Source: JAVVFH01 sp032250585 (GTDB lineage Bacteria > Pseudomonadota > Gammaproteobacteria > Xanthomonadales > SZUA-36). From it: 14,117 nucleotides of DNA. The translations under genes and the position numbers were made by a program. The stretch lies in NCBI GenBank assembly GCA_032250585.1, contig JAVVFH010000071.1, positions 1-14,117 on the forward strand, written 5' to 3'. Positions 13,781 to 14,117 of the stretch are shown here, piece by piece (positions within the stretch are counted from its first letter, which is position 1; each line of letters starts with the position of its first letter). Under the pieces are notes generated by a model. That model had not been told where the DNA came from. It searched no databases and worked only from the letters and a program-made list of their open reading frames with translations.

Positions 13781-14117
13781 GGCGGCTTTTCCAGTATTTG
13801 TTTGATCGGCATTGAATCATCAGCCAAGCGTTTTTTGTCCACCGCGCGGCCTTGTATCAGCATGCGTTTGGCGGCCATGAACTCGGCAGCGCGATTGATC
13901 GCGTCGGCGGCCAGCAGTTCCGCGCGGTAGACGACGGCCTCCTCGTCGCCCGGGGCGTCCGAGATGCTAAGCGTCACGGGCGAATCCCCCAGCAGGTCCA
14001 GCGGCCGGCGGAGAAGCTCCAGGGGCCGCTCGCCGCCCCGCGTCAGGCGAAGCTCCCGCGCCATCATGGCGTTGGACTGCACCGTGACGCGCAGTTCCAC
14101 CGGACCGCCCGCCTGCC
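13777..14117 (-). CDS. unidentified protein, C-terminal part, coupled to dgcN
   Basis: The minus-strand frame is open from the window edge to a TGA at 13777-13779, giving at least 112 residues; a GTG at 14100 is possible as a start but the frame continues past the edge, so the gene probably begins outside. The visible part has a beta-rich stretch (V-E-L-R-V-T-V-Q-S-N), then L-L-R-R-P-L-D-L-L-G-D-S-P-V-T-L-S-I-S-D, then a long charged helix region (A-E-L-L-A-A-D-A-I-N-R-A-A-E-F-M-A-A-K-R) and a Lys-rich end. No signal peptide, membrane segment or catalytic motif is visible in this portion and I do not recognise the family. Its stop codon overlaps the dgcN start (ATGA), so it belongs to the same operon and may take part in D-glutamate or peptidoglycan-peptide handling. 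Confidence 0.75.
   Translation of the reverse strand, partial: QAGGPVELRVTVQSNAMMARELRLTRGGERPLELLRRPLDLLGDSPVTLSISDAPGDEEAVVYRAELLAADAINRAAEFMAAKRMLIQGRAVDKKRLADDSMPIKQILEKPP

Noticed and set aside
1..14117. Search for tRNAs, rRNAs, CRISPR arrays, insertion sequences, toxin-antitoxin or defence genes.
   Set aside because: No repeats with regular spacing, transposase motifs, cloverleaf structures or defence-type proteins were found; all long intervals are filled by metabolic or envelope genes.

Overview
The window is GC-rich (about 60% by eye), gene-dense chromosomal DNA with no mobile elements, RNA genes or CRISPR. The gene content (OmpW, a GcvR-like ACT protein, NadA, a fused Sat/CysC, an MttB-family methyltransferase, DgcN/DgcA) points to a gammaproteobacterium, probably a free-living marine or sediment lineage. 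That placement is inferred from protein families only.

Layout. (1) 1-1069, plus strand: the last 86 codons of a Lon-family AAA protease overlap a universal-stress-protein-like gene. A strong bidirectional terminator at 1124-1153 separates them from the convergent ompW (1170-1781, minus). (2) 1782-1954 is a divergent promoter region with a good sigma-70-like promoter for the plus strand and an FNR-like box ahead of ompW. (3) 1955-3992, plus: a GcvR-like double-ACT protein is followed after 1 nt by an MttB-family (trimethylamine/betaine) methyltransferase. (4) 4016-8602, minus: fused ATP sulfurylase/APS kinase, then a small lipoprotein, a glycerophosphodiester phosphodiesterase lipoprotein and an ABC1/UbiB-like atypical kinase. 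The last three are tightly packed. (5) 8603-8748 is a divergent promoter region, then hppD (tyrosine catabolism) and nadA (NAD synthesis) on plus, separated by a perfect palindrome. (6) 10996-14117, minus, in transcription order: the 3' part of an unidentified gene, dgcN (ATGA-coupled to it), dgcA and an alpha/beta hydrolase. DgcN and DgcA form the recently described D-glutamate route: D-Glu is N-acetylated, then racemised to N-acetyl-L-Glu.

Most of the window is recognisable metabolism. The places that best deserve a second look are the GcvR-like/methyltransferase pair, which suggests regulated use of methylated amines as one-carbon sources, the unidentified gene coupled to dgcN-dgcA, and the lipoprotein/GDPD/ABC1-kinase cluster. 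I found no clear sign of an entirely new type of system.
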